Shown here one piece after another: positions 1 through 10,974 of a stretch of DNA of 64,000 nucleotides. The number at the start of each line of letters is the position of its first letter. Position 1 is the stretch's first letter. Source of the stretch: Rhynchopus euleeides (lineage: Eukaryota > Euglenozoa > Diplonemea > Diplonemida > Diplonemidae); contig OY723292.1 in assembly GCA_963210315.1 (NCBI GenBank), forward strand, positions 1,302,001 to 1,366,000. Direction: 5' to 3'. The notes under the pieces were generated by a model. That model saw only the letters and a list, made by a program, of their open reading frames with translations. It was not told the DNA's origin and made no database searches. A program made the translations under genes and the position numbers.

Positions 1-42
1 GCCAGCCCTCCCTCTCCTGCACCACCCCCACCCGACTTGCAG

Positions 43-681
43 GTGCCGAAGGACAACATCTTGATCCCGGCAATCATCCTCTTCTTGGTGCTTGGCGTGT
101 TCCTGGGCATTCTCGCCGCAACAGGGATGAAGTATGTCCGAAATGCGTGCCTCTCTTTGCCCTTTGTTTCGGCGGTTGTCCGAATGGTCTGTGCCGTGCT
201 GTGTGTGTGTCAGACTGCGGCACTACACATTGCACATCCCAGCTTTAGTGAGGGCAGGATGTATTTATTGGGGCCTTCGCTCCTCAGCGCAGAACAGAGA
301 ACAGTGAGTCACCTCTCAAAAGAGGGTTTTGAGGCCCCCCCGCCCCCAGGTTCCCCCTGCCCACCTGGGTCGCACCCAAGTGCCTCACACCGGATCTCTC
401 CCCACCCGGTGGTACACCAAAATAGGAGGACAAACCGACACAGTTAGAGTAGGTTCAGCGAAGGCCCTCTTAGCGCTTGTGACAACCCTAAGGCCTCCTA
501 CAATGATGCATTTTTAAGCGGAGGAGCGCCAAATGTCGCATAAACACACACACACTGTGTGTGACACACCACCCTGCACCACAGGCTGCATTCCTCCGTC
601 GGCAAGGCCTTTGTCGCGCTCTACCTGCTCTTCGTCGCCTGGAATCTTCTCAACGAGTTCGTCTTCCACGTGTCCCTGTGA
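43..681 (+). CDS. 3' end of a membrane transporter, Na/Ca-exchanger-like (partial, two exons)
   Basis: The gene enters from the left edge. A CAG acceptor ends at 42. The exon 43-131 encodes a hydrophobic helix (IPAIILFLVLGVFLGILAA) and stops after two bases of a codon at a GTATGTCC donor. The intron 132-584 ends in CACAG. Exon 585-681 completes AAG and encodes a second helix (GKAFVALYLLFVAWNLL), then EFVFHVSL and TGA. The phase match across the intron is direct support. A short Gly/Lys link followed by a helix with LY, a small polar patch and a terminal LL-E-F is like the last two helices of K-dependent Na/Ca exchangers (CaCA superfamily); I infer this from memory of the family. The ion-binding repeats would lie upstream, outside the window. 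It could also be another small polytopic protein. Confidence 0.5.
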
Positions 682-3600
682 GGGGTGCGGTGGTGCCCTG
701 TGGGGGGGTGGGGGGGACGAGTCCATTCTGGGATGCGGAGGGGATTGGCGTCGATCCCAGCGAACATCAGATAGGCTTTTCGGTAGCTTTGTGCGTATAC
801 CCATACAGGTTCATCGCTTTCTTGTCTGAGGGGGGGCAAGGGGTCTGTGCCAAACAATCGGCAAGGGCCCGGGGAGTGGGTAGGGTGTGCGTTTGTGTGG
901 GGTAGAGGTTGCATCATCACCAGACACTGTGTGTGCGCACTCCACTGGCTGCAATAAAATACTCCCATTCTTTCATGCGCGTGTCTGTTGCAGTGGAGTC
1001 TCAAGCACAGGCGTGTTGTGTGATCGGTGCATGCGTCCACCCCTGCGAAAGTACTGTTATGACTGTGCTTTCCTCATTCATGACGTGCAAAAGTCGTGCC
1101 ACCTGTGACCCTGTGACCCTGCGGCCCTGCTCCCTGAGTGTGTGTCTCGGTATCTTGTTCATGATACCCCACATGGACACCACACGCATGAAGGGCAGCA
1201 GGCTGCAGGGTGGCGGGGCCCTCCTCCGATCCGGGCAGAAGATGGCCACCACAAAAGGCGCCTCGCATGGGCTTGCTGGAGGGTGTAGGGACTCAGGCAC
1301 GACCTACGAGTGAGACGTTGTTTGTTTTTTTACATTTCGCTTTCGACAATCTCGCCCGCGCCCTTCTCCCCCCTCGTCTTTACTTTCTACCCTTTGCCTG
1401 TTCTTCCCCCGCCAAAAAAGAAGGGTCGTTGCAGCGCTGCTGAAAATGGTGTGTTTTTAATGAGGAGCGGGTGGGCGTAGTACGGCGCGTGCAGTGTGGT
1501 TTGAGGTAGCAGCAACACCACCTTACAGCAGCGCCGGGAAGGTGCTACAAAACACTGCCGCTATGCACATCAACAATAACATCTCTACGAGAGGGCCGCT
1601 CGTGCACCGACAACATTCGGACTACTTTGATCATTCCAGTCTTTTTTGTGCGGAAAAAAAACGCAGAACTTTCGCACGAAAACTTTTAAAAAAAAAGTGA
1701 CTAGCCGGGACACCTCCAAAGAAGGCCTCCAAACAAAGGTGAATCGAATCATCGGATTACTTGGCCCCTGTCATCCCCTTTCCCCCCCCTCCCCCCCTGC
1801 CACACACATCCCACCGCCTTTGCTGTGCCACCGCCGTGCCGTTCTGACTCCACCCCACTGTCCCCTCCCCCCTCCCCCACCTTCCGTTTTGTTGCGAATC
1901 GTGCAGCAAACCTCTCTGTGAATGGGTCAACTTCACTCTCGCCTTCACTGCCCCCCTCCCCCATCCTCTCCCCTCCCTCCCCACACACCCACACGTGAAT
2001 ATCGGCGTGATACTGTAGAGCACATTGAGCACTGGCTCTTGATGTGACCTCTACCGTCCTACGCACAGAAGGGTCTTCACAGCTTTTCGGTTTTGACGAT
2101 CTGTGCCAAACGGTTGAAATCCTCATTGTTTCGCCTGTGTGTGTGTGTGAAAGAGCGGCGCGCGGCTTACCTAAGGGCTTGTCGGGCAGGTTACTAGCTT
2201 GTCCCTACCAGGTGACACCGACGCTTTCCAGAAAGAATCGTGTGTGGTTGGACAGGGGCAGATCCCCACATAAATAACAGCAGGCGAGCTCGGCACAACC
2301 TGCACTGAAGCAAAAACCATATTCCGGCGTGTCTGGCATGGAGGACACATCAAAGGCACACCGATTGCCTGCCCTCGATGCTGCCTTCACTGCGTACACA
2401 CACACACGGGCGTAGCTTCTGGGATTGGGGCTGGCACAGAACTCATCGCGCCCTCGTCGTGCACTTGTTTGTTGCGATGTCTACCTGCAGGTCTGGAAGC
2501 CTGGAAGTCCAGACCTCCTCCCCTCCCCCCTCAAAACACACACAACCTGACTTACGGCGGGGGCCAACACGGGCCTGTTGTATCGCTCGTTGCTGATACA
2601 TCCCGGTCGGGAGATTGGCCCCCCGACTTCCCCAAATGCGATGACACATGATTGTCTAGTTTCGTCCCGAACCGGAGTGGTGGGGGTCGCGTTCCCGGTT
2701 TAGTTTCTCTTTCTGTGACGCTGTCTTGTCTTTCATTTGTGTTTCTATGGGGTTCTTTGATTGTCAGCACACTTCGATGTGGGCGGGGGGTTGGGAGGGG
2801 GATGTGCCGTCTGCTGATGTGCCCTGCACTCACATACGCACACGCGCGTGGCATATTTTTTTTTCAAGCTTATAGCAGGGGTCGGCGCTTTGGGAAACAA
2901 ACGCTTCAGCACACTACAATGTGGGCGGAAAGTGTCAGATGCCTGTTCGTGCTACCCTTGTGCTCCTCACTCACGACAACATCGTCAGCACGAGCAGGAG
3001 TGTGATTGCGGAAGCGTTAACACATCAAGGAAACGGAGTCAAAAAGAAGTGCAGAACGAGCGCAGTGGCACTTTTGGCGTACAAACCAACAGCCTCATCT
3101 GTCGGTGGCAGTGTGAAACACACGCTGCTCACACGACCCCACACAAGCACCCCAATCGATGTGTCTGGAGGGGAGGGGTCGTGACGCTCTTGATGCAATA
3201 CCGGCTCTCGCGATGTTCTAAACAAACGGGATGGGTGGGGGGGCAGGGCGAAGAACGAATATGCTCACTGATAGGGGGGCAACGTGCAGAAGGATGCAGT
3301 TCGAGCTGCATGCAACGAGCTATGCCTTGAAGGTTTTCTCACCTCTTTGCGGCCTGTTTGCAGCGCCTCTTTCTTGCCTGCAGGCAAGAAAGAGGCGCTG
3401 CAAACAGGCCGCAGTTTCTCTGCTCGGGCTATCTTCAGGAGGCGAGTGATTATTGTGCGTGTTTTGTGTGTGGGATCGTTCGAGCATCAAGGAGCCCCGA
3501 GAGTAAGGCCGGATGAAGCTCAGTTTTTCCAAAAGTCGGCACAAAAACAAATGCATGTGGGGGGTCGTGGTGATTAGCCCCGAAAAGGGCACAAACCACT

Positions 3601-5738
3601 GCAGGCGCTATTCCTCTGCACTCCGAAACGAAGAAGGGCCGGGGAAGGCGCCTGCATGCGAAAGAAATTTGCGCCGGTGACGAACCGGATTTGCAACAGA
3701 TCCTCAAACACGTGTTTCGAAGGAAGGCGTCTAAAAAACACCGGCCTTTCTCCCGCTTCACCCCACTGCTGCCTCCCCACAGAGATTATGCACGAGTGAC
3801 ACGAGAAATTCGCGATACTCCCAGCGCGTGTTGCCCCAACAAGAATTTGAAGCAAATTACCCCCTCGAGTAAAGAACCGATCGCGTCTCTTTAGCTGAGA
3901 GATTGCCGGTGTGGGAGGGGGTGGGGTTTGGATCGTGTGTGCAGGTGTGCGTGCAATGTATGTCCGTGTTAATCTGTTTTGATTGTCGAGCCACTGGTTT
4001 CCTCGAGGATATTTTGCTTGTTGAGATCAACGGATTAACGAAGTAAGGAAGCCGGGATCTCCGAGCGGCTTGTCTCTGTGGCTTCACCGTGCCACAGCGA
4101 AGTGCGCCGGTGGTCTGGTCTGATGTGACGTGAAAACAAAATAATAGTCAGCCAACCAACCAACCACGCCCCTCCCTTGCATTGTGGCAAAACAAATCCA
4201 AAATAAATAAATAAAAGGCTGTTGCCCCGCCCTCCCGGCATCCCGACGGGTGCACGCCAGCCAGCCAAGTTCAAAAACACCCCCATATAGTTGACCCGAT
4301 TTCTACTCCCCACCCCCACCGCTCCCCACACACACAAAAAAAATCACCACGCACCCTCCCTGAAAGAACCCAACAGAATAGGGTTATTCCGGTATTTTCG
4401 GTTACTTCATACCATCCATACGTCTGCTTTTCATCAGGCCTGTCTTCCTAACTACTTGGGGGGGGGGGTTTCTAAATCAGGAACCCCCCCGCCGTCCCAC
4501 CGCCCCCTACTATTCACCCACCCCCCAACACCCTCTGAAGACACGTGAAGTCCCAAGTCGCCTCACGCGACACGCTCGATGCTGTCGCGGCTTTCTGCTA
4601 AAAGGAGGTGAAACACCTGTTCAACTGTTCAAAACACTGCACCGAAAATATCGTGCTGCCTAAGGTGATTTGGTGAAAGTGATAATGCATTGCTGAGCGA
4701 TTTTTCACCCCCCACCAGAGACCACCCTCTGTGTGGCAGACTAAAACAGTGCAGCGCGCCGTATACAAGCCTGCACTATGGTGCCTTCCTGTGGTGTACA
4801 CCACAGTGCGAGCTGTTGAAAATAGAACAGTGTGTTGGTCTTCGCTCAGGAATTGAATGCAGAAAGGTGAGGGGAAAAAGGAGAAAGTGAGCCGACTCAC
4901 ACAACTGGTCTGCAGAGTATCAGTTTGACACAGTGACACAGAGCGAAGGCCCCAGAAGGGCCACTCGGGGGGGCGAAGCCCCACAGGGGGGTGGGTGGGT
5001 GGGGTGGGGTGGGGGGTTACTTTGCTGCACGCCCCAGCCCCCCCCTGTGTTTTTGTGACCTCTTACAAGCCGTCATGAAGCACACGCATTCCCCCCCATC
5101 CACACCCCCTCCCCCCTCGCACACCTCGAGACTGGCCGGCAACTTATAGCCTCGGGATTGCCGCACTGGCATCCGGACTGACTCCCCACCCCCTTCCGCA
5201 GCCGATGCACCGGAAAAAAAATAGTGGCTCCCCCATCTCGCAGGGCGCTGCGAGGTGCAATGGCTAAGAAAAAAATATCGTTCAAATCGTTTCATGTTAT
5301 CCGCCCCGTTCTGTGCCAACAAGGCTGCGCTCCGTTGAGTCGTGTGCTGGATGGCGTCAGGGCGACGCGAGGGGGTGGTGGTGGTGGCAGTAGGGGCTGC
5401 CAGGGCGAGGCGCGTGATATTTGTGGCATCTCGCGCTCGGTGTGTGGAGGCGCTTGCCCCCCCTGGCATGTATTGGCTGCCTGCAAAGAGCAACACATCC
5501 CGCTGTCCCAAACCCCCCCAACCCTCACCCCCTCACCGAACCCCGCTCGCTGCCTCAACACCTGAGGTGTGAACTGCTCTTTGCAGCCTTGGTTGCCCTC
5601 GTTGTTGGGTGTTTGGCGGATTTGTCGCAGAGGCAATACCCTATCTCTGCTTCAAGGCAGGAGGGGATGTGTTTTGATCCACCATCCCCATGTTGTATGC
5701 AGGTCTTAGGGAACACAAATCTAAAAACACCGAACACG
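682..5738. other. Intergenic stretch, no gene supported
   Basis: About 5 kb with no ORF that shows a recognisable domain. It holds CA-rich and poly(C)/poly(G) tracts (for example around 1780-1880, 4455-4500, 4970-5020), a perfect palindrome at 3348-3413, and a fragment near 2998-3035 resembling the dispersed repeat seen at 45711 and 63261. A frame ending at 1313 (residues such as GILFMIPHMDTTRMKG) could be a late exon of the upstream transporter or of another intron-containing gene. I could not phase it with anything. Confidence 0.4.
3348..3413. repeat. Perfect 66-bp palindrome without a loop
   Basis: The two 33-base arms are exact reverse complements meeting at 3380/3381 (centre TTGCCTG|CAGGCAA). 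There is no spacer and no mismatch. Transcribed RNA would form a 33-bp hairpin; DNA could extrude a cruciform. No gene or element ends were recognised around it. Confidence 0.95.
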
Positions 5739-6082
5739 ATGTCCATCCGCCTGACGCGCTGCCTGCTGGGGACGAACCAGGGCCGTGTTGTGCGCTGGAT
5801 TGACCAGAAGGGGTTCGGGTTCATCCAGCGCTCGGACAACGACGGTGAGGTGTTCGTTCACCAGTCGGCGATCCGCATGCAGGTATGTCCCTTGTGTGCT
5901 GTGTGTGTGGCACCACCACCCACCCACCCACCCAACACCTGCTGCAGGGGTTCCGCTCGCTGGCGGAGCAGCAGGACGTCGAGTTCGACGTTGAGAGCGA
6001 CCACATGGGGCGCGAGAAGGCGATCAACGTGACGGCGGTGGGCGGCGGTGACCCGAAGCCCTTCGCGCGTGACAACTACTAG
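5739..6082 (+). CDS. Cold-shock-domain RNA-binding protein, copy 1
   Basis: Two exons: 5739-5882 and 5948-6082, joined in phase 0 across a 65-nt intron (GTATGTCC...CTGCAG). The 92-residue product is one cold shock domain with a short N-terminal extension (MSIRLTRCLLGTNQ) and a C-terminal GGGDPKPFARDNY tail. RNP1 is KGFGFIQ (residues 24-30) and RNP2 is VFVHQSAI. The continuation GFRSLAEQ...VEFDVE...GREKAINVTA matches the usual CSD C-terminal half. The domain binds single-stranded nucleic acid; the role is probably RNA chaperoning or translational control, but the sequence does not show which RNAs or compartment. Copy 1 differs from copies 3 and 4 by W-I-D instead of W-L-D. Confidence 0.93.
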
Positions 6083-6272
6083 GCCGGTCCCCAGATATGA
6101 CGCATGCTGGAGTGCAGCGGCGCCAGCAGCGGCTCAATGCGGGATGTTGCCGTGAGAGCCTGAATGATACTTTTCACTTGCGTTGTGCCCCACCCCTCTG
6201 TGCCTCGGGCAGGGTGGGTAGGTCCAGAAGTACCTTCTTCGCAAATATCCGTCGAATTTTTCTTCTTACTAG

Positions 6273-6496
6273 TTACGAGCGACGAAGCGTAGCGAAGTCG
6301 CGAAGTAACGAAGGAAATCGTACGACTGAAGCTTTGGATTAGCACCTCATGCCACTTCACAGGGCCTCAACACAGCCTTGAGACAGCAAGTGTGCGCTCA
6401 AGTTTAACAATGGCGCTCAACAAAAAGTAGTCCGGAACTGTTCTCCCACAGTTGCTGGACAGGGTGTCTATAATAAAGCGAAAGGAGTACGATTTT
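6273..6496. repeat. Dispersed repeat R1, copy a
   Basis: Shares TTACGAGCGACGAAGCG, GGAAATCGTACGACT, GGAACTGTTCTCCCACAGTT and GGAGTACGATTT with copies at 42862, 45236 and 61211. The inner part is bounded by GAAATCGTAC and GTACGATT, which are inverted, so this may be a MITE. No coding capacity is seen. Confidence 0.75.
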
Positions 6497-7034
6497 TCTT
6501 TTTTCCTTTTTACCTGTGCTGCCACTCCTAGAAAAATCACAGCCTCAGCAGCGTGTGCGAGTGGTTGCAAAGCACAGGCAACGCGCATCAGTGTCACTTC
6601 CTTTCGGGAGCGGTGGTTGGCCGCCCATATTTTTTCTTCTTGTGTGGTTATGTCTGTTTGCGCGCCACCAACCTGGCATTCCAGGATGGAGTTATTCATG
6701 TTCCTCTTTGCTGCTGACCGCCTTTCAAACGATTTCGGATCCTGGCGCACTGAGTGCGGCAGCTTGCAGTGAAGCTTTGTGCCCATGTGGTTACGTGATT
6801 CACTGCCCCAGATACGGTGTCCCTGAGGACACTTTGGTGCGGCGGCACCTTGCTCTGAAGGGCCCGGTTGTCGCCTCGCTGTGCACGTCACATATCGCCT
6901 CCAATGTAGAAGGTTGGGTGCGCTTTAACGTCAGGAGGTCGGGAAAGGGGAGAACTCTAAACGAAGCTGCACCATACCCTCCGATCCGCACTTCAACCGA
7001 CTCCTGTTATGCCTGCCTGATCCCACGTCGGTGG

Positions 7035-7135
7035 GCGATGCATGTCGACATATGTGGAGGTTCAAGTGGTTCACACTCGTTTGCTGCAGGATCCGGTTGG
7101 TTACACATCAGCGAAAGCTAAAAACACCGAACACA
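7035..7135 (+). promoter_or_regulatory. Conserved leader upstream of CSD copy 2
   Basis: These 101 bases are almost identical to 9053-9153 before copy 4. They contain a pyrimidine/CTGCAG acceptor-like site, then a leader with AAAACACCGAACACA just before the ATG. The last part is also present before copy 1. It is likely a 5'-UTR with a cis- or trans-splice acceptor. Confidence 0.5.
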
Positions 7136-7479
7136 ATGTCCATCCGCCTGACGCGCTGCCTGCTGGGGACGAACCAGGGCCGTGTTGTGCGCTGGCTTGA
7201 CCAGAAGGGGTTCGGGTTCATCCAGCGCTCGGACAACGACGGTGAGGTGTTCGTTCACCAGTCGGCGATCCGCATGCAGGTATGTCCCTTGTGTGCTGTG
7301 TGTGTGACACCGCCACCCACCCACCCACCCACCACATGCTGCAGGGGTTCCGCTCGCTGGCGGAGCAGCAGGACGTCGAGTTCGACGTGGAGACGGACCA
7401 CATGGGGCGCGAGAAGGCGATCAACGTGACGGCGGTGGGCGGCGGTGACCCGAAGCCCTTCGCGCGTGACAACTACTAG
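7136..7479 (+). CDS. Cold-shock-domain RNA-binding protein, copy 2
   Basis: Exons 7136-7279 and 7345-7479, phase 0, 65-nt intron. The 92-residue CSD protein has RNP1 KGFGFIQ and RNP2 VFVHQSAI. It is the most divergent of the four: VETDHM replaces VESDHM in the second exon, and its intron has several substitutions (GTGACACCGCC and ACATGCTGCAG in place of the GGCACCACC and ACCTGCTGCAG of the others). Splice sites are retained. It shares its 101-bp upstream leader with copy 4, so the duplication unit included 5' sequence. Function as for copy 1: single-stranded RNA/DNA binding. Confidence 0.93.
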
Positions 7480-8038
7480 GCCGCCCCCCTGACCGCCCCA
7501 ACACACGGCCGTCACGCCTGCCCCCCACCCCCAGCTGGCACAGCCGTGGCACCGCCACCCCTGCGTGTGGCCTCTGATGAGACCAGCGCCACGCCCCTCC
7601 AACCCTCTCGAACCGAAACAACCCTAGTGGTGCTGGTCGCCTTGCTTCGGGCAACCTTTGGCTGGCGGGCCAGCACCCACCCCGCCCGTGCTGCTGTTCA
7701 CGGGATTAATACTGATGGTGCCTCCGCTCTGGGTCAAGCTGCGCCAGGCGTGCCGCCTGTTCTGTTAGCAGGTGGCTCGTCTCTGCACTTGCACTTGAGG
7801 GCAGGAAGGCCGCAACGTTTGTCTTCGCATTCGGGCCCTGATGATTGAAGGAGGGGATGGGCCTGCTTGTGTTGGTGAGAGCAAACGAGTGTCGGGAGTG
7901 TGCCCCTGCCCCCCCCCCTCCCCCTGCCCGCGTCTCCCCCTGCTGTTGCCAGCCCACACATGCACCCGCTCATCCACTCACCTGCTGTGTGACCCATCCC
8001 CTGATGTGCAGGTTATTTAGCTTCCCCAGAACTCAAAG
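7480..8038. other. Spacer between CSD copies 2 and 3
   Basis: No gene supported; C-rich. Copy 3 has a different leader from the others: a GATGTGCAG acceptor-like site at about 8011, then a short leader to the ATG. Confidence 0.6.
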
Positions 8039-8382
8039 ATGTCCATCCGCCTGACGCGCTGCCTGCTGGGGACGAACCAGGGCCGTGTTGTGCGCTGGCT
8101 CGACCAGAAGGGGTTCGGGTTCATCCAGCGCTCGGACAACGACGGTGAGGTGTTCGTTCACCAGTCGGCGATCCGCATGCAGGTATGTCCCTTGTGTGCT
8201 GTGTGTGTGGCACCACCACCCACCCACCCACCCAACACCTGCTGCAGGGGTTCCGCTCGCTGGCGGAGCAGCAGGACGTCGAGTTCGACGTTGAGAGCGA
8301 CCACATGGGGCGCGAGAAGGCGATCAACGTGACGGCGGTGGGCGGCGGTGACCCGAAGCCCTTCGCGCGTGACAACTACTAG
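8039..8382 (+). CDS. Cold-shock-domain RNA-binding protein, copy 3
   Basis: Exons 8039-8182 and 8248-8382, joined in phase 0 across a 65-nt intron identical in layout to copy 1. The predicted 92-residue protein is identical to copy 4. RNP1 KGFGFIQ, RNP2 VFVHQSAI and the C-terminal DNY end are all present. The intron sequence is as conserved as the exons between copies 1, 3 and 4, which points to recent duplication or gene conversion rather than purifying selection alone. Upstream sequence is unrelated to the leader of copies 2 and 4, so this copy may be expressed differently. Confidence 0.93.
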
Positions 8383-9153
8383 GCCGCCACCGCTGGTAGC
8401 CATGCCTGTGCATCGCAGCGAGAAGTGATCTGGAGCGAGAGATACACCACACACAGCTGGTGGACTGATTTAGTCTTAGCCAGGCTTCTGCAGATACGAA
8501 CCAGCCAGCCATGCAGTGGTGATGCATTATCGAGTCGACAGCAGGACCTGCGCACTGCTGCCATTGTTTTGCCTCCAAGGTGTGGGCCGCGTCTGAGCTA
8601 CGCTACCTCTAGCCCGTCCACCTTGCAGGCAGCCAATACTGCAGCCCTGTTGGTATCACGTTCAGAGGGCCAGCGTATTGCCAAGGCCTGATGGCCGTGC
8701 GCCAAGTGCTGTTGTGGGAGGGGTGGGTGAGTGGGCAGCAAACAGCCACGCCCACAGGATGGGGGTGCATACGACCCTCGTTGGTGACACCTCCCCCCCC
8801 GCCCCAACCCCCAACCCCACCCAGACGCGTGTCGTGTGGCGCTGCTGTTGTCTCTGCAGCCTTGTGATGTGCAGTATGTGTGTGGCGAAGTCAGGGTATC
8901 CGGTGTGTTCGACACTGCTAAGGGAGGTACTCAGTGTGTTTCCGCTGCGAGTGTTTAAGGGTCACGTGTGTGTGGAGGTGGCAGCAGGGTTCGCTCGTTG
9001 CAACTCACATAAACAACAATATCGAGGTGTGTGTCCTGTCCCTATCCCGTGAGCGATGCATGCCGACATATGTAGAGGTGCAAGTGGTTCACAATCCTTT
9101 GCTGCAGGATCCGGTTGGTTACACATCAGCGAAAGCTAAAAACACCGAACACA
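8383..9153. other. Spacer between CSD copies 3 and 4, ending in shared leader
   Basis: No gene supported. Positions 9053-9153 are the near-identical leader also found before copy 2, with a TTTGCTGCAG acceptor-like site. Confidence 0.6.
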
Positions 9154-9497
9154 ATGTCCATCCGCCTGACGCGCTGCCTGCTGGGGACGAACCAGGGCCG
9201 TGTTGTGCGCTGGCTCGACCAGAAGGGGTTCGGGTTCATCCAGCGCTCGGACAACGACGGTGAGGTGTTCGTTCACCAGTCGGCGATCCGCATGCAGGTA
9301 TGTCCCTTGTGTGCTGTGTGTGTGGCACCACCACCCACCCACCCACCCAACACCTGCTGCAGGGGTTCCGCTCGCTGGCGGAGCAGCAGGACGTCGAGTT
9401 CGACGTTGAGAGCGACCACATGGGGCGCGAGAAGGCGATCAACGTGACGGCGGTGGGCGGCGGTGACCCGAAGCCCTTCGCGCGTGACAACTACTAG
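9154..9497 (+). CDS. Cold-shock-domain RNA-binding protein, copy 4
   Basis: Exons 9154-9297 and 9363-9497, phase 0, 65-nt intron (GTATGTCC...CTGCAG). The 92-residue product equals copy 3. A longer open frame begins 39 bases upstream (MVTHQRKLKTPNT), but the ATG at 9154 is preferred because all four copies share it and the upstream residues fall in the presumed leader. One cold shock domain makes up nearly the whole protein. It ends the four-gene tandem array (about 1.1 kb between the last two starts). Confidence 0.93.
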
Positions 9498-10974
9498 GCC
9501 GCCCCCATAGCCGTTCCCCTCCCATGCCCCACCCCACTGCTCGAGTCTGGAAAATGCCGCTGTTGCGGCAGGGGTTCCAACCGCATTGACTAAGGGGGCT
9601 CCCCCACAGTGAACAGTCGCCATCTGCTGCCCCCGCTCTCTCTCTCGATTCAATCGACACGCCCCAAAAAAGGAAATGTCCAACTTTTGACACCTTCTGA
9701 TCAGCACCCAACAATGTGCACCAGGTTCTCCTGAACCGCTGTGTCCGAAAGATGTCCCGAGTCACGGGACACGACCCTGAGCGGGCAATTATACGATCCA
9801 GCCCCACCCAGCCCCAGCACCCAGCCACTACGAAAATGTGATTCCCCCACCCCCCCTTCTCTGCCCTTGGCGGGCCATTCTGATGAATGTGCCATGTGGG
9901 CGACAGAGGCAGCGCCAGGGGGGGAGGAAGGGGCACCACACCCTGCGTCACAGCATAGGATACAACGATCCTCGTTGTGCCTCTGTATACCTCCACGCAG
10001 AGTTGTAGTGGATGATCCCGCAGACCCGATAAAGTGCAGGCGAGTGCATCCTCAGGCAACGGCGCCTACAATCTAAGGCGCAGGCAAAGCGAGTCCGAAC
10101 TCAGCTAACGTTAGTAACGAAAATGCCGAACTGCAGCCACAGTAGTCAGTTTTCTTTGGCAACGCCCGGGCATGGCTCGAGCAAGCAGGCGGTCCGGGCG
10201 TGTAGACCCCCCCTCTCCCACCCCCTTCCCCCCTGTTGCATTCTTTTGAAATAAAAAAGTCGTCCGCGGTTCTCCTTCCTGAAAGCGCACACCCCCGACT
10301 CCCTGAAATCCGTTGGCAATCTGTCAGCGGATCCGCATCGTGTAAAACCACCACGAAGATACCGCTGCATGAGCACTGACATGCCAATCTGATCCGCCAA
10401 ATCCCGGAAAAATTCCCCCCCCTCCTGAAACGCCGCATCATCACACAGCAGGGCCCCGCTTCTTCGAAGCGCCCCCTTACCCCCCACCCCTCACACACAC
10501 ACCACACCGCAACCCCGATCACCCCTCCCCAAACCCCCCCCCCCTCTCCCCCCCTCCGTCGTATGGACGCGGCTGCCCTGCAGCCTCTGCCAGCCTCTGC
10601 TCCAACATCAAGCAGCCCCTGCAACTGACACCGGGGGTGGGGGGGGGGGGTGGGAGTGGGGGCGATCGGTGATTTCTCAGCCCCTATACATTCAGCCCAA
10701 AATCTATAACTTTGACTTGATTCTGCTCTTTTGAAAAATTAACCCCCTCCCCCCCCCCCCCTCTCCCTCTCTCCCCCCCCCTCTGTACCCTACGTCTTGA
10801 TCTGCTTTAGAGTCCTGTCATCCCCTCCCCCCTCCCCAACCCTCCCCCCGGGAGATCATCCTTGTGATTCCTTCTGCTTCTATTTCAATACCCCCCCCCC
10901 TCTCCTACTTCACTACACTCCACACGTCCCTTCTCTCTCTACCTGGCGTGCCAAGCCAACAGAAGTCAAAGGCG
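9498..10974. other. Intergenic stretch, C-rich
   Basis: No gene supported. It contains long poly(C) tracts (10745-10790, 10890) and a pyrimidine-rich tract ending CAACAG at about 10961, an acceptor-like site 14 bases before the next ATG. Confidence 0.5.

Larger units (their letters stand above)
6083..7135. other. Spacer between CSD copies 1 and 2
   Basis: No gene supported. It contains a member of a dispersed repeat (6273-6496) and, immediately before copy 2, a 101-bp leader shared with copy 4. Confidence 0.6.
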
